From Gymnothorax reevesii (taxonomy: Eukaryota; Chordata; Actinopteri; Anguilliformes; Muraenidae): a DNA stretch of 64,000 nucleotides. The stretch's first letter is position 1; each line of letters opens with the position of its first letter. The notes beneath the pieces are model-generated. The model ran no database searches and was not told the origin of the DNA. It worked only from the letters and a program-made list of their open reading frames with translations. Location of the stretch: positions 154,401,947 to 154,465,946 of the forward strand of contig CM056573.1 of the NCBI GenBank assembly GCA_029721435.1. The letters are read 5' to 3'. Positions 34,675-45,785 of the stretch are shown in pieces. The position numbers were made by a program, and so were the translations under genes.

Positions 34675-37524
34675 CAGCCCCAATTCCGAAATAGTTGGGA
34701 CAAAGTGTAAATTGTGAATAAAATCAAAATACAAAGACTTTCAAATCATACCAGCCAGTATTTTATTCACAATAGAACAGAGATAACATCGCAAATGTTG
34801 AAACTGAGAAATTTTACAATTTCATCCACAAAATGAGCTCATTTCAAATTTGATGGCTGCTGCAAGTCTCAAAGTTGGGACAGAGCCCTGTTTATCATGG
34901 TGTAGCATCCCCTATTCTTTTTAACACAGAGTGGAGGCATCTGGGCATTGAGGGGACAAGTTTCTTGAGTTTAGCCTTTGGAATTTGATCCCACTCTTTT
35001 TTAATACAGGCTTCCAGCTGCTGGAGAGTTTTGGGTCTCCTTTGACGGACTCTTTGTTTAATTATGCGCCAAATTTTCTCAATCGGTGAAAGATCAGGAC
35101 TGCAGGCAGGCCAGTTCAGCACACGTACTCCTCTACCATGAAGCCATGCTGTTGTAACTGCAGTATGTGGTTTTGCATTGTCCTGCTGAAATACACAAGA
35201 CCTCCCCTGGAATAGATGTCATTTGGAGGGGAGCATATGTTGCTCTAAAACCTTAATATGCCTTTCAGCATTCATGGTGCTTTTTAAAACATGCAAATGT
35301 CCCACACCATATGCACTTTTGCATCCCCATACCATCAGAGATGCTGGCTTTTGAACTGAACGCTGATAACAGGAGGGAAGGTCTTTCTGCTCTTTAGCCC
35401 GGAGGACGCAATGCCCATGATTTCCACCAAGAATGTCAAATTTGGACTCGTCTGACCTCAGGACACTTTGCTACAGTCCATTTTAAATGAGCCTTGGCCC
35501 ACAGAACACGGCGGCGCTTCTGGATCATGCTCAACAATGGCTTCCTTTTTGCATGATAGAATTTTAGGTGGCATCTGTGGATGGCACGGTGGACTGTGTT
35601 TACAGACAGTGGTTTCTTGAAGTATTGCTGGGCCCATTTAGTAATGTCAATGACAGAATCATGCCGGTGAGTGATGCAGTGGCATCTGAGGGCCTGAAGA
35701 TCACGGGCATCCAGTAAAAGTCTTTGGCCTTGTCCCTTACACACGGAGATTTTTCCAGTTTCTTTGAATCTTTTGATGATGTTATACTCTGTCTTCAAAG
35801 CCTTTGCTATTCGACGTTGAGCAACATTGTTTTTAAAGTATTCCACAATTTTTTATGCAAGCCTTCACAGGTTGGAGAGCCTCTGGTCATCTTTACTTCT
35901 GAGAGACTCAGCCTCTCTAAGACATCCCAATAGCCAATCATGTTACACACCTGTTGCCAGTTAACTTAATTCCTTGCTAAATGTTCTTTCAGCTGATTCT
36001 CGTGTATATTAATAGCTTTTTCAGCCCTTTTTTGCCTGTGTCCCAGATTTTTTGAGACCTGTTGCAGCCAGAAAATTTGAAACGAGGCTCCTCAGAGCCT
36101 GTACTCGGGCCGGGTCTAGGCCGGGCCAATCCATAGATATATACATTTAGAACACTAGGTTGCTGATGTCATATTTACATTATCCAAAGTGAAGCACCCA
36201 GCCGGAATATTGATAAGTTACACCCAACGTCTTTTTAAAAATGAATGGGTTCCTATGAGGCCAATTTGAAATAAGTAAATATAAGCATAAAAATGCCGAG
36301 ATGTGTGGCTGCCTTTTGCAGCAATAGTCATTTGAAGGGCTGTAAAAAGACGTTTTAACGTAAGTTAACATAGAAAGGCAAATTTGTCACTTTTAATCGA
36401 AAAAAACGCGTTCACTTGCTAGCTAGCTAATTAGCTGTGCCATTGACTTAAATAGACCACTGACTACAGCAAATGCTAGCGATCGATAACGGTCTCCAGC
36501 GAGCTACCTAGGTACCCTTACTGTCGCAGGGACTAATTTAAGCAGTCAATAAAATGAACAAGGTGACTAACCTAGCTAGCTACTTGTAATTGACACTGAA
36601 AGACAATATTTCTTACCTGCATGGTATTTAAAAGAATGTAGAACTCGCTTTGTCTGTTTATTCAGAGTTCCAAAAGACATGGAGGGGAGAAAGGCTTTGC
36701 TGTCCCTATCCCCGCGATCCGTGCTGTGCAGTGATTATTTTTTGAGAGCAGTGTTTTAACGGGACACGGGCCAAGATGAAGCTTAGTAAAGGAGTATCCA
36801 GAGTTAACTAGCTCTTCCTTCCTTTTATCAATGTTGGCATTAGCCATTTGATTCGGTACGAATAATTCGGTCAACAGCAAATATGCTCAATCAGGATACA
36901 ATGAAGTGAGGAAACCAGAGAATAATTTGATAATGTATACGGACATTCATCGACGTTGCTTATGACGGCGAAAACTTCGAAGCAATCATCTTTCATTAAA
37001 AGCCTCGGTCACCATAACTGAACTTTTCTGCTCGCACTTGAACAATGACACCAAGTAACATTTCCAGCGCTTTCCATCCTCCAAGAGAGCACATACGTAG
37101 GGAGAGAAAATGTTGTTCCGCACAGCGATGCTAAAATCACCCCGAGTCGCATGCAAGTGTTTTTGAAAATTTTACAGTAGGTAAAAATGAATGGGACTGT
37201 ACGTGCAAATTTCCCGCTGTACACACTCCTGGAACAGATGCTTCACTTGAGCTTGCCCGATCAGCAATATAGTGATCTCTCTCTCTCTCTCATACATGGG
37301 CTAATAGCGAAACCGCTTAAACGCGAAAACCTAGACTCGTGGTCTGCCAGCCCGAGTAATAAGCTCCTTTTCTGGATAAAAATGTAAAATGTCTGTTTCA
37401 ATATTTGAAATGTTATCTATGTTCTATTGTAAATAACATATTGGCTCATTTCATCTGAAAGTCATTGCATTTTGATTTTATTCACAATTTACAGTTTGTC
37501 CCAACTATTTCAGGATTGGGGTTG
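34675..37524 (-). mobile_element. Tc1-like transposon copy D, split by a nested insertion
   Basis: The left end CAGCCCCAATTCCGAAATAG follows TA at 34673-34674. The right end GATTGGGGTTG precedes TA at 37525-37526. The minus strand encodes SPDLSPIEKIWRIIKQRVRQ (catalytic Glu region, 34895-35122) and the N-terminal half (35436-35846; [15 protein letters not shown]). The frame is broken between them. The copy runs to 36092, is interrupted until 37362, and resumes within the same GAAATNAGCTCATTTTGTGG landmark. It is the best preserved of the four copies at its transposase C-terminus but is inactive. Confidence 0.93.
36093..37362 (+). mobile_element. DNA transposon with THAP-domain exons nested in Tc1 copy D
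   Basis: GCTCCT is present on both sides (36087-36092 and 37363-37368), within a landmark that is single in other Tc1 copies. The ends share TACTCGGGC and, further in, GTCTAGG in inverted orientation. Inside, 36293 opens MPRCVAAFCSNSHLKGC, the start of a THAP zinc finger (Cys4, Cys9), ending at a GTAAGT donor at 36360. At 36666, after an acceptor, the frame VPKDMEGRK then SVLCSDYF matches the THAP middle and C-x2-H end. THAP domains bind DNA and are the N-terminal domain of P-type transposases. A TAA precedes the first donor, the finger's His is Tyr and the part with the conserved Trp is missing, so the domain is dead. P-superfamily identity is inference. Confidence 0.65.
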
Positions 37525-37673
37525 TACATGGTTTATACATTGGGCTTTAGTTTCCTACCTTTCTGTTGTAGAACCAAAACGAGACTATTACACAAGAACA
37601 AAATATAAATTGTTACAATTACAGAAAATATTGGGGTGTGCAAATATTGTGGTAGAGTAAATATATTAATATA
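37525..37673. other. Spacer between two Tc1-like elements
   Basis: About 150 bp, nothing recognised. Confidence 0.5.
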
Positions 37674-39271
37674 AACCCCAATTCCATTGAAGTTGGGACA
37701 TTTGTGTAAAATGTGAATCAAAACAGAATGCAATGATTTGCAAATCTCAAACCCACATTTTATTCACAGTGATCATGGAAAACATATCAGATGTTGAAAG
37801 TGAGACATTTAACCATTTCATGAAAAATATTAGCTTACGGTATTTAGAATTTGATGGCAGCAACACATCTCAAAACGGTTGGGACAGGGCCATGTTTACC
37901 TTTGTGTTGCATCCCCTCCTCTTTTAACAACAATCTGTAAACGTCTGGGAAGTGAGGAGACCAATCGCTAGAGTTTTGATTGAGGGAATTGGTCCTACTC
38001 TTGTCTGATGTAGGATTCTAGCTGCTCAACTATCCTGGGTCTTTTAAGCCAGATTTTTCGTTTGATGATGCGCCAAATGTTTTCCATTGGTGAAAGGTCC
38101 CGACTGCAGGCAGGCCATTTCTGCTCCTAAACTCTTCTACAGTGAAGCCATGCTGTTGTGATGGGTGCAGTATATGAGTTAGCACTGTCTTGCTGAAAAA
38201 TGCAAGGCCTTCCCCTGAAAGAGATGTTGTTGTAAAATCTCTATATAGGCCTACACTGAACAAAAATATAAACGCCCCATGTCAGATATTGATGCCACAT
38301 GGAGTAAACAACTCCAAGTGAGCATATACTGACTTTTACTTGTACAATAGGGATATTTCTCTTGATTTGTGTACCATTTTTTAATCCATCTCTGTCAGTG
38401 AACATTTGCTCAGTGATGCAGTGATTTCACTCAGTACATGTGTGTGGCATTTCCAGACGGTGATCAGACAGAATGAGCAGTACCCAGACACTCCTTATAC
38501 AGGGGTCAATAAAAGGCCACCCCAAAATGTCAAATTTTGTCAAAAGTCATCATGCCTCAGATGTCTCAGGTCCTGCGGGAACGTGCCAATCGCATGCTGG
38601 ATGCAGGGATGTCCACCAGAGCGGTCGCTGTGCAGCTGAATGTTAACTATCGGACGATAGGCCGGTTGAGAGTTTGTTTCCGACAGACGGGCAGTACTGC
38701 AAATCGACCTCATCCACGTCGGCCACGTGTGACCACACCAGCACAAGATCGCTACATCCGGCTCGTCCACCTGCAGGATCAGCTCAGATCAGCGACATGC
38801 ACAGCGGATGAGACCGTTAGTCTGCACAACAGACGCATCACACCACAGACAGTCTGTAACCGCCTGCAAGAAGCCAACTTGCACGCTGGGCGTCCTCACC
38901 GTGAACTGACTCGCATGGGCAGATGCACACGTTCGATGGCCCTTGGCACGCTGGAGAAGAGTGCTATTCACAGGCGAATCCTGGTTCCAGTTTTTTGTAA
39001 ATAAAAACTCCAAAGTTTGACATGGGGCGTTTATATTTTTGTTCATTGTACTTTTCAGCATTAATAATGCTCCAGATGTGTAAGCTGCCCGTGCCATAGG
39101 CACGAATGCAACCCCATACCATCAGAGGTGCAGGCTTTTGAACTGAGCGCTGATCACAAGCTGGATGGTTCCTCTCCGCACGACATGGTGTCCATGGTTT
39201 CTAAAAAGAATTTCAAATTTTGGTTCATTTGATGACAACAGTTTTCCATTTTGCCTCCGTCCATTGTACTT
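37674..39271 (-). mobile_element. Tc1-like transposon copy E, split by a nested Tc1-like element
   Basis: The left end AACCCCAATTCCATTGAAGT follows TA at 37672-37673. Minus-strand decayed transposase covers the C-terminal part (about 37900-38250, with a CGxxLPA-type Glu region in pieces). It resumes at 39051 with the sequence around a first-Asp region. The gap is exactly filled by the element at 38254-39048. The right side is cut off near 39271, where a different Tc1 end begins. Confidence 0.8.
38254..39048 (+). mobile_element. Internally deleted Tc1-like element nested in copy E
   Basis: The ends are near-perfect inverted repeats: CACTGAACAAAAATATAAAC plus GCCCCATGTCA at left, and the reverse complement of the same at right, flanked by TA (38252-38253 and 39049-39050). 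A 155-codon plus-strand frame at 38537-39004 gives an intact-looking transposase N-terminus: helix-turn-helix ERANRMLDAGMSTRAVAVQL, then NVNYRTIGRLRVCFRQTG, the GRPR-like basic linker RPHPRRPRVTT, and a second HTH ending in RITPQTVCNRLQEANLHAGR. The catalytic domain has been deleted, with only a short WSRR-like remnant before the stop. Long open frame and intact ends suggest a younger insertion than its host. Confidence 0.92.
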
Positions 39272-39275
39272 CCCC

Positions 39276-39427
39276 TAAGTAAATTGAATCAACATTTAAA
39301 AACTGCATTTTGTATTCACTCGGTTATCTTCGTATAATATTAAAATTTGTTTGATCTGAAACATTAAAGTGTGACAAATATGTAAAAAAGAATTCCGGAA
39401 GGGGGAAAAAACTTTTTCACGGCACTG
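39276..39427. mobile_element. End of another Tc1-like transposon
   Basis: The terminus CTTTTTCACGGCACTG before TA (39428) is a standard fish Tc1-type end, preceded by GTGTGACAAATATG and GAATTCCGGAAGGGGG. Only one end is present, so it is a truncated copy. Confidence 0.75.
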
Positions 39428-39809
39428 TATATATTGTAAATTTATATTTATATTCCTTTGTATGATCCTGGAGGTACAATGCTGAGTTCCCCAGATCTGA
39501 AGTGGGATTCTGAATGAGCACAGTTTCAGAATGAAAAAAAAAAAAACCCCGAATTGATAACAAATAGATGAATATGTGATAAATTTTTAGGCCCAGCAGG
39601 GGCTTGGGATAAATGCAATCTAATGGTTTAATTAGGTTGAGATCTGGGCAAATGATGAGAATGCCTAAAGCATTCGTTGACCCTGTCCCTAATGATTATT
39701 TTATTTCTGGGCCACGATTGCCGTTAAAACTTTCCAATTAGGGAGGGGGTGCGAAGGCTCTATTACGCTATGTACGGCTTAATTGCAGCGAGTTATAATT
39801 TATACTTAC
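39428..39809. other. Unassigned sequence
   Basis: Nothing recognised. If the minus-strand exon at 39810 is real this is the start of its first intron. Confidence 0.4.
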
Positions 39810-39875
39810 AACTGAGCCGCGATCTTGTGGGTAGCGCATCTGACAAATTGATTTAAAATCGGTGCGCTCCGCCAT
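39810..39875 (-). CDS. Candidate minus-strand first coding exon, unknown gene
   Basis: Reading the minus strand, GCCGCAATGGCG gives a strong start context at 39875. Twenty-two codons follow, MAERTDFKSICQ then MRYPQDRGSV, ending at GTT|GTAAGT, a consensus donor at 39809-39804. About 80 bp upstream of the ATG is a TATAAAA box (39954-39960), so a 5' UTR of roughly 50 bp is predicted. Promoter, start, frame and donor agree, which is unusual for chance sequence. The protein was not recognised. The phase is 0, compatible with the exon-like frame at 13553-13945 on the same strand. A CpG-rich patch around 39860-39920 fits a promoter. Confidence 0.4.
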
Positions 39876-39953
39876 TGCGGCTGGCTGTTGTTGCCGTTCT
39901 CCGTTTGGACCGCGGGTACAGAGGCAATTGTGAGCAGTGATTGAACGAAACAG

Positions 39954-39960
39954 TTTTATA
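39954..39960 (-). promoter_or_regulatory. Candidate TATA box for the minus-strand exon
   Basis: On the minus strand GATTATAAAACTG lies about 80 bp upstream of the ATG at 39875. Spacing suits a start site near 39925-39930. Inference only. Confidence 0.4.
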
Positions 39961-39963
39961 ATC

Positions 39964-41159
39964 GCATCTCCTGCTGTGCTGGGGGAGAAGTGGATGCAGA
40001 CGAGTGCTAATGCAAGCCATGTATTCACCGGCAGCTCCCTGCATACAAATGCTGTGTCACTTGATCTCTCTATATTCTGGAACATAGGACTTTTATTACT
40101 CAGCTCATCTGTATTTAGGACACGTCTCAACGAAAAAAACGGAGCCTAATTTGAGGTAGATGCATCGGCGACACGATTCCATGGTTGAAGAACCATCCAA
40201 ACTGGACGGACGTTTGCAGGGCCATTTCAGCGAGCGAGAGGCTCCTGAACGGTCTTATCGGCATTTCTCTGCAAATTCATAGGTCGTGTCTGCAGTTTGT
40301 CAGGCAGCTTTTGGACAATTTCATCTAACCGACGGTCAGAATAGGACCTGGGAAATTTATTTCTTGCGTGGTTTTCTTCATAAAATAATTTTAGAGGTCT
40401 AGTTTCTTAGCATTCACGCTTAATTTTACTTGTTTTTGGTGACGAACTGGCAGTTGTCATTTTTGCATTTATATAGTAATGAAGGAGTTGTAGTCAAAGT
40501 TCTATTTGGAGCATTCCTGGCGCACACCTTTTTAATGCCATCTTTATGCTGTGCGCGACCTGTTAACATTCCCAACGCATATGTGCGCCTATTCATGTAT
40601 GCACAATGCGACTGCGGTCTGTCCGCTGTAATTGCGCATCAATTTTTTAGCGGTGATAGTTTGACCGTCGTTTTGCGAACTGGTGATAGCTTGACCGCAG
40701 TCACAATGCGCGCACACGCAAAAATAATATGCACAGTTTACCCATGAAAGCCATTCTGTTGAGGACTTCAAATTTACGTCTCCGATCTTCTGACTCAGCA
40801 GTTATTCCTCATTTTCAGGCTTAATCTGATGTAGTTATTTCTTTGGTTTTTATTATTATTAATCATTAAAAAAATTGCGTTCAAGTTCAACCCGCATCGG
40901 TCGCGCCGGGCGGCGGATCAAGAGCATATCGATAGTATGGAAATAAAATCACTCGCTTGCTTCATACCGAAAAAGGTGGAATCAGCAAAATTGAACACTC
41001 CTTTGTATGAAAAGGAGCACAGGAAAGTGCAGCGATGGTAATTTTTATTTTTAAATCTTTTTATGAAGGACTTGCAATTTTTAACACACAGACTGATGGA
41101 AAACTATTAATACTGTGAGATCCTTTTGTCCATCCACCCTCCCACATCCCCACATACCT
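39964..41159. other. Unassigned sequence
   Basis: No supported gene. Around 40560-40740 CpG and short direct repeats (GGTGATAGYTTGACCG twice, 40653 and 40682; mirrored with TTTGCGAACT) occur, but no family was recognised. Confidence 0.4.
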
Positions 41160-41416
41160 GCTCACACTCACCCACGCATGCATGCGCACTCTTACGCTCG
41201 CACACACGCGCACACACACACACACACTCACCCACACATGCATGCGCACTCTTACGCTCGCACACACGCACACACACACACACACCCACACATGCATGCG
41301 CACTCTTACGCACGCGCACACACACACACACACACACACACTCACCCACACATGCATGCGCACTTTTACGCACGCACGCACACACACTCACACACACATG
41401 CATGCGCACTCTTACG

Positions 41417-41452
<36 letters not shown>
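41160..41452. repeat. Compound (CA)n microsatellite / 60-bp-scale minisatellite
   Basis: Blocks of (CA)n alternate with CCCACACATGCATGCGCACT followed by CTTACGC. The ATGCATGCGCAC core recurs five times, at about 41175, 41236, 41291, 41352 and 41398, with variable CA tracts between. All frames of 90-150 codons over it on both strands are repeat artefacts. Confidence 0.95.
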
Positions 41453-41453
<1 letters not shown>

Positions 41454-43337
41454 CAAGTAAATGGAGCTGAATAATTAAATGGTCATTGTAATAAGAAAAT
41501 TGATGATGGAGACTGTCAACAAAACATGAGATATAGCCCACAACAGTTTGCACCTGTAAGTGCTGATGATCGTATCACGTCAGCTCTGGGAATAGCATCA
41601 CTGAGTTTGCACCAACAACCACATTTGCCTGAAGCGTGCCCTTTTCCCATACCACAAAAAGTTTGCTGGCTTGCTTATAGATGTTGACTGGCATTGAAAT
41701 TCGCAGCATATAAAAAATAAAATAACAGCTTTGGGAAGGCCATCATTTTTGTGGAAGATATTTTGCCTCAGAGGGAAAGGTTAAGTCTTTTCCACCAATC
41801 AAATTAACTTTATTTTTTGAGGACTGGACCAGAGTTTACTTTCATTATGCTCTTAATGTCAGAAGGAAATATAACGCCAAGATGTGTAACGCCATTATGT
41901 GGGAGCTTAATGTTAAAAGCTCTCAGGGCAGATATGGGTGCCAAATCTGAGTGAGGGTAGGTGCAGTCTGCAGAGATGGATATTTGAATTGTGTCAGTAT
42001 AACCTGCAACCAGGAAGTTCTGCATTTTAAACTGTCAATCAGTCTTTTACATAGCCCCTGTTCTGACTCATTAAATCTGCCAATTGACTGGGTTCTGAAA
42101 TAGGGCTTAAATTCTTATTCTTTTCAAAAACACCAATGTTACTATGTTGTTTTTTGAAATTGGCGGTGAGCAGCATTAGATGCTCTCAATTGATTTGATG
42201 TGCCATTTTCTGATATCTCTCCTGGCATGAGTAATTTATTTATTCGAAACAAGAAATGTCTAAATCTTAAAGCAGACCAGGAATTCATATCCCAGTTTAT
42301 TTCACAAGTGATCATTTCAGGAAGATTAATCCAACTTGTGCCTGCGTTGTCTCCGCTGTATCGACAGCTTCTTACTGCACAGCATACTGCTCATAAATAA
42401 TTTCCCTCAAGATTTCTGTTGGGTGTGAGCTGATTTGGCCTTTTGTTGCAATTATCGTTGAACATTTATTTGCTTGAGGTGTTGCACAGTCAAGGAGGAA
42501 TCCGCCTGGGAGCTACTATGATCTATAACTTAACTGGAAAGTTTTTCCATAGTGTCCTGACTGCAGCACTCTGGCTTTTGTGATTCACATAAGCTGCTGC
42601 AAGGCTCTTATAAGTAAATGCTATGAACAAACAATGAACTGTTTCACAGAGTGGTCTTAGAAGTAGAAGCACAAACTTGCTTCAGTTCTGAGCCTGCTCT
42701 ACTGCTTTTTTCAGTGTGAATGTTAATGTTCAATTTCTTACAGACTGGCTCTGTTGGCACCCATGAAATGACACAAAAGGCCCCACTGAATAATGTGTTG
42801 GAAGTTTGCACTGAAGTTCATCTAACACATGCTATGCTTTTATCCCTCAAAAAGATCTATATATGAAAAGATAGACTTTCAAAATGAGAAAGGGAAAGGC
42901 CTTCATTCTGCGATATGTAATGTGATACAGAACAGTCTGCTTTAATGTCGCACTGAATAATAAGGAGAATTCTCAAATATGGCTTTGAAAGTGAAGGTTC
43001 CTAACAATGAACAAAAATGGGTTAAGTCAAATCAGAATTTATAAAGCTTAATGAACTGAGAGCCTCGTTATCTCACCATTTGAGGACATTTAAAATATTT
43101 CTCCACTTAATAATTCATTTTAAGGCCAGGGCAGCCACCCTCTTGGTTCAAATATAGAGTGCCCTCCCCCATTTTCCCAGGCAACTTTCATCTAAGAGGA
43201 TGTGGCAAAAGATCAACACGAGCACATGCGGGGCTCTCACACCATACGCATCAACGTGCATAGTTTGCATGAGGTTGAGAGCTAGATCAAGCGTATTACG
43301 TCATGAGGAAGCAAGTTAGTGTGAAGGGATAACTTTC
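41453..43337. other. Unassigned sequence
   Basis: About 1.9 kb with no gene, splice-flanked exon or repeat family recognised. Confidence 0.4.
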
Positions 43338-43966
43338 ATAGATATACATAAACACTGGATGGCTCATGCACGCTGCAAGCCAATGTGAAGTAACGTCGTC
43401 ACAGGGCGGCTATCTTGGGACAGGGCTGCTCGATCACTCATAACATTACAGCCAATGGAGCACTGACTTTGAAATAACTGTAAATTGCTCCCAAATTCTC
43501 AACTGATTTTCAAACAAACGGCTTGGTTTGTCGGGTAAACATCAGAGATGTAGATATTTAACTGCATACCTAAGAATAATTAAAACCATTGAATTCAATA
43601 TAAAAAGTACATTAAGTAGGTAGGTAAAGCAATAGCTATACACACACAGAAATTATATTGTCAATATTAAATATTGACAATATTCAAATAATAGACAAAA
43701 TAAATAATAAAATGAATAACAGAGAACTTTCAGACACGTTTATTAGCCACAAATCATAGCCACGTTAATAAGGTTTGTAATAACCCAATTTGTTTGTCAA
43801 TCCGTCAAGAATTCAGCAAGTTACGAGTATTTAAGCGAGTAAATCATCCACTTTACCTCCGACTTCCGCACAGCGCACCAGAGCAGTCCCCTGTCCTAAG
43901 ATGGCCGACCAGTGACGACGCTGCCGACTCTGCCTTGAGCCATCTAGTGTTTATATATATCTATGA
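43338..43966. mobile_element. Fold-back element with about 100-bp inverted ends
   Basis: The left arm reads CATAGATATACATAAACACT then GGATGGCTCA, CGTCGTCAC and GCTATCTTGGGACAGGG. The right arm, reverse complemented, reads CATAGATATATATAAACACT, AGATGGCTCA, CGTCGTCAC and GCCATCTTAGGACAGGG in the same order. The centre is AT-rich, with a short perfect hairpin at about 43659-43684 (ATTGTCAATATT and its complement). No coding capacity. Confidence 0.75.
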
Positions 43967-44498
43967 TAACTTTAGCGGAATGTAGCTAAAGCTGATAAAT
44001 TGTGATATGAGTTTTTTTTTTTACCTCACCGGGTCACCCCTCTTGTGTTTATGGGGTAAATATATTCAACGTTCCGCGGTTTAATGTAGCAAAAATAACA
44101 TTTTCTCAGATGGTCGTTGTATCGCATTAAATTATTCGGCAATGCTGTGGTCTGTCATCTTTGGAATTAGAATGCGAAATATGTAAATAACGGACAATTT
44201 TTTTTCAAACCGTTTATCCCTATCATCCATGCTAGTGTTTTCTTGCCTACGTTCCTGCACATTTTAATAGTGGGGTCGTATAACTCCGGATGCTCGGACA
44301 CACAGAATCAACTTTTCCTTTACCGTTGATTGTTACTAGGACACTTCCGCAGATGTACTCCCGCAAAATCGGCAATGTCATTGGACCATAGGTAGTAAAA
44401 GAAATGTACGGCGGGATGACTGTGTTTTCAACGGGAGAGTGATGAAGTTTAATTGAAGGAGTTTTCATTTGAGCACCACGCCTACTGCGCAGGCTTAA
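43967..44498. other. Unassigned sequence
   Basis: Nothing recognised between the fold-back element and the piggyBac-type element, which begins after TTAA at 44495-44498. Confidence 0.4.
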
Positions 44499-45551
44499 CA
44501 CTAGAAGCGCCGAAATTTTATCACTACTAGAACTACCATGAACGGTCATTTGGACCGTTAGGTTCAAAGCATTCTAATCCGTCTCTCTGAGCACCTAATT
44601 AAGCAATTAACCCCTTTCTGCAGATGTAGACGCTCGCGTCTATAGACATGCAAATGTAAGCACTTAAGTTACAGTACTCGACCACAAGATGGCACCCCCG
44701 GATCAGCTATTGGATATTCACAAGCAGGCAGAGCTGAAACGCGATTTATAGTATGGAGAAGTTCCCTCCAATCCCTGTTTTTCAGGAGTAGCATGGATTA
44801 AACGCCTCAGCTAAGCCTGATGTGCAAACTGGTCAATAACCTTGCCCATAGTATCGATCCAGTAGTTTTAAAAAATTATCACTTGCGACAGAAAAAAAAC
44901 GTACTACTCTGTAGCAACCATTTTAGCTACAGTGAGCCAACAGTATTCCAATTAGTGGTTAAAAAAATACGTTTTGTGAAGGAAAAAATCCGACATAGTA
45001 TTGCTTCTCTCACATTCTACTGTCAGTTACAATCATCACACACAAAATATGCGTAGTTCCCTCCCATGGATTAACGCTTAGATTCCTCCATCGACAAATT
45101 CAGCGCTCCCTTCTATCCACCGAAGTACTGGTGTCGATAGCCAGTCACTCAATGATATACTCAGATTCATCTGCGTAACTCTACAGTTATAGTTCACGTC
45201 CTCGTGAAGCTTCCCCGGTAACGATGTGTTGACAGACTCGTTTCTTATCCCATTCCCCAGTGTCTTAACTTTCCTCTATAACTGAAATACATTGATCGGA
45301 CAATAAGAATGGGATACAAAGCCAAGCGTAAAAGTAAGGTCGGTTGTATTCTTCGAATGTTGGCCGCGGTTGCGCAGCTGAAAATGATGCGATATCAAAG
45401 AAATAAAGACACTCGAGACCGTTCTGAAGTGTTCAGTTTCATTTACGAGTTTTAAATGTTGTATGGACGCGGTCAACGGGAATTATTCCGAATGAAACAG
45501 AACTGGAACGTTCATTCTACCCGATACATCTGTCTCTGGAGGGGGGCATCA

Positions 45552-45785
45552 ATGAAGAAAACAGGTTATACTTCTACTCTGTTTGCATTTTGCTTAATTT
45601 GGCTTTTTGCTGTAGAATCTATACCGCGTTTAAAGACATCGAATGCCGAGGTTTTCGTTTCTCCAAATGCATACATCCCACGCAGGTCGGTAGATCCCTC
45701 GGTACGTTCATTACGCCACTCTGATGAATATGGAGGCATATGTCGTTGTATTTTTTTCCTGAAAGTGAAATTTCTGTTCTGTTAA
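45552..45785 (+). CDS. Possible secreted-protein exon inside the piggyBac-type element
   Basis: The ATG at 45552 opens 77 codons with a textbook signal peptide: basic start MKKTGYTS, hydrophobic core TLFAFCLIWLFAV, and a probable cleavage site near ES|IP. The next stretch, RLKTSNAEVFVSPNAYIPRR, looks like a mature secreted chain. A donor-like GTACGT at about 45702 may end the exon; beyond it the translation looks random. No family was recognised. The upstream in-frame Met at 45456 is less likely because it would put 32 polar residues before the signal peptide. It could be host sequence captured by the element, or chance. Confidence 0.25.
   Translation: MKKTGYTSTLFAFCLIWLFAVESIPRLKTSNAEVFVSPNAYIPRRSVDPSVRSLRHSDEYGGICRCIFFLKVKFLFC

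Noticed and set aside
41107..41553. Frames of 90-148 codons rich in His-Thr or Cys-Val
   Set aside because: Translations of the (CA)n/(TG)n tract.
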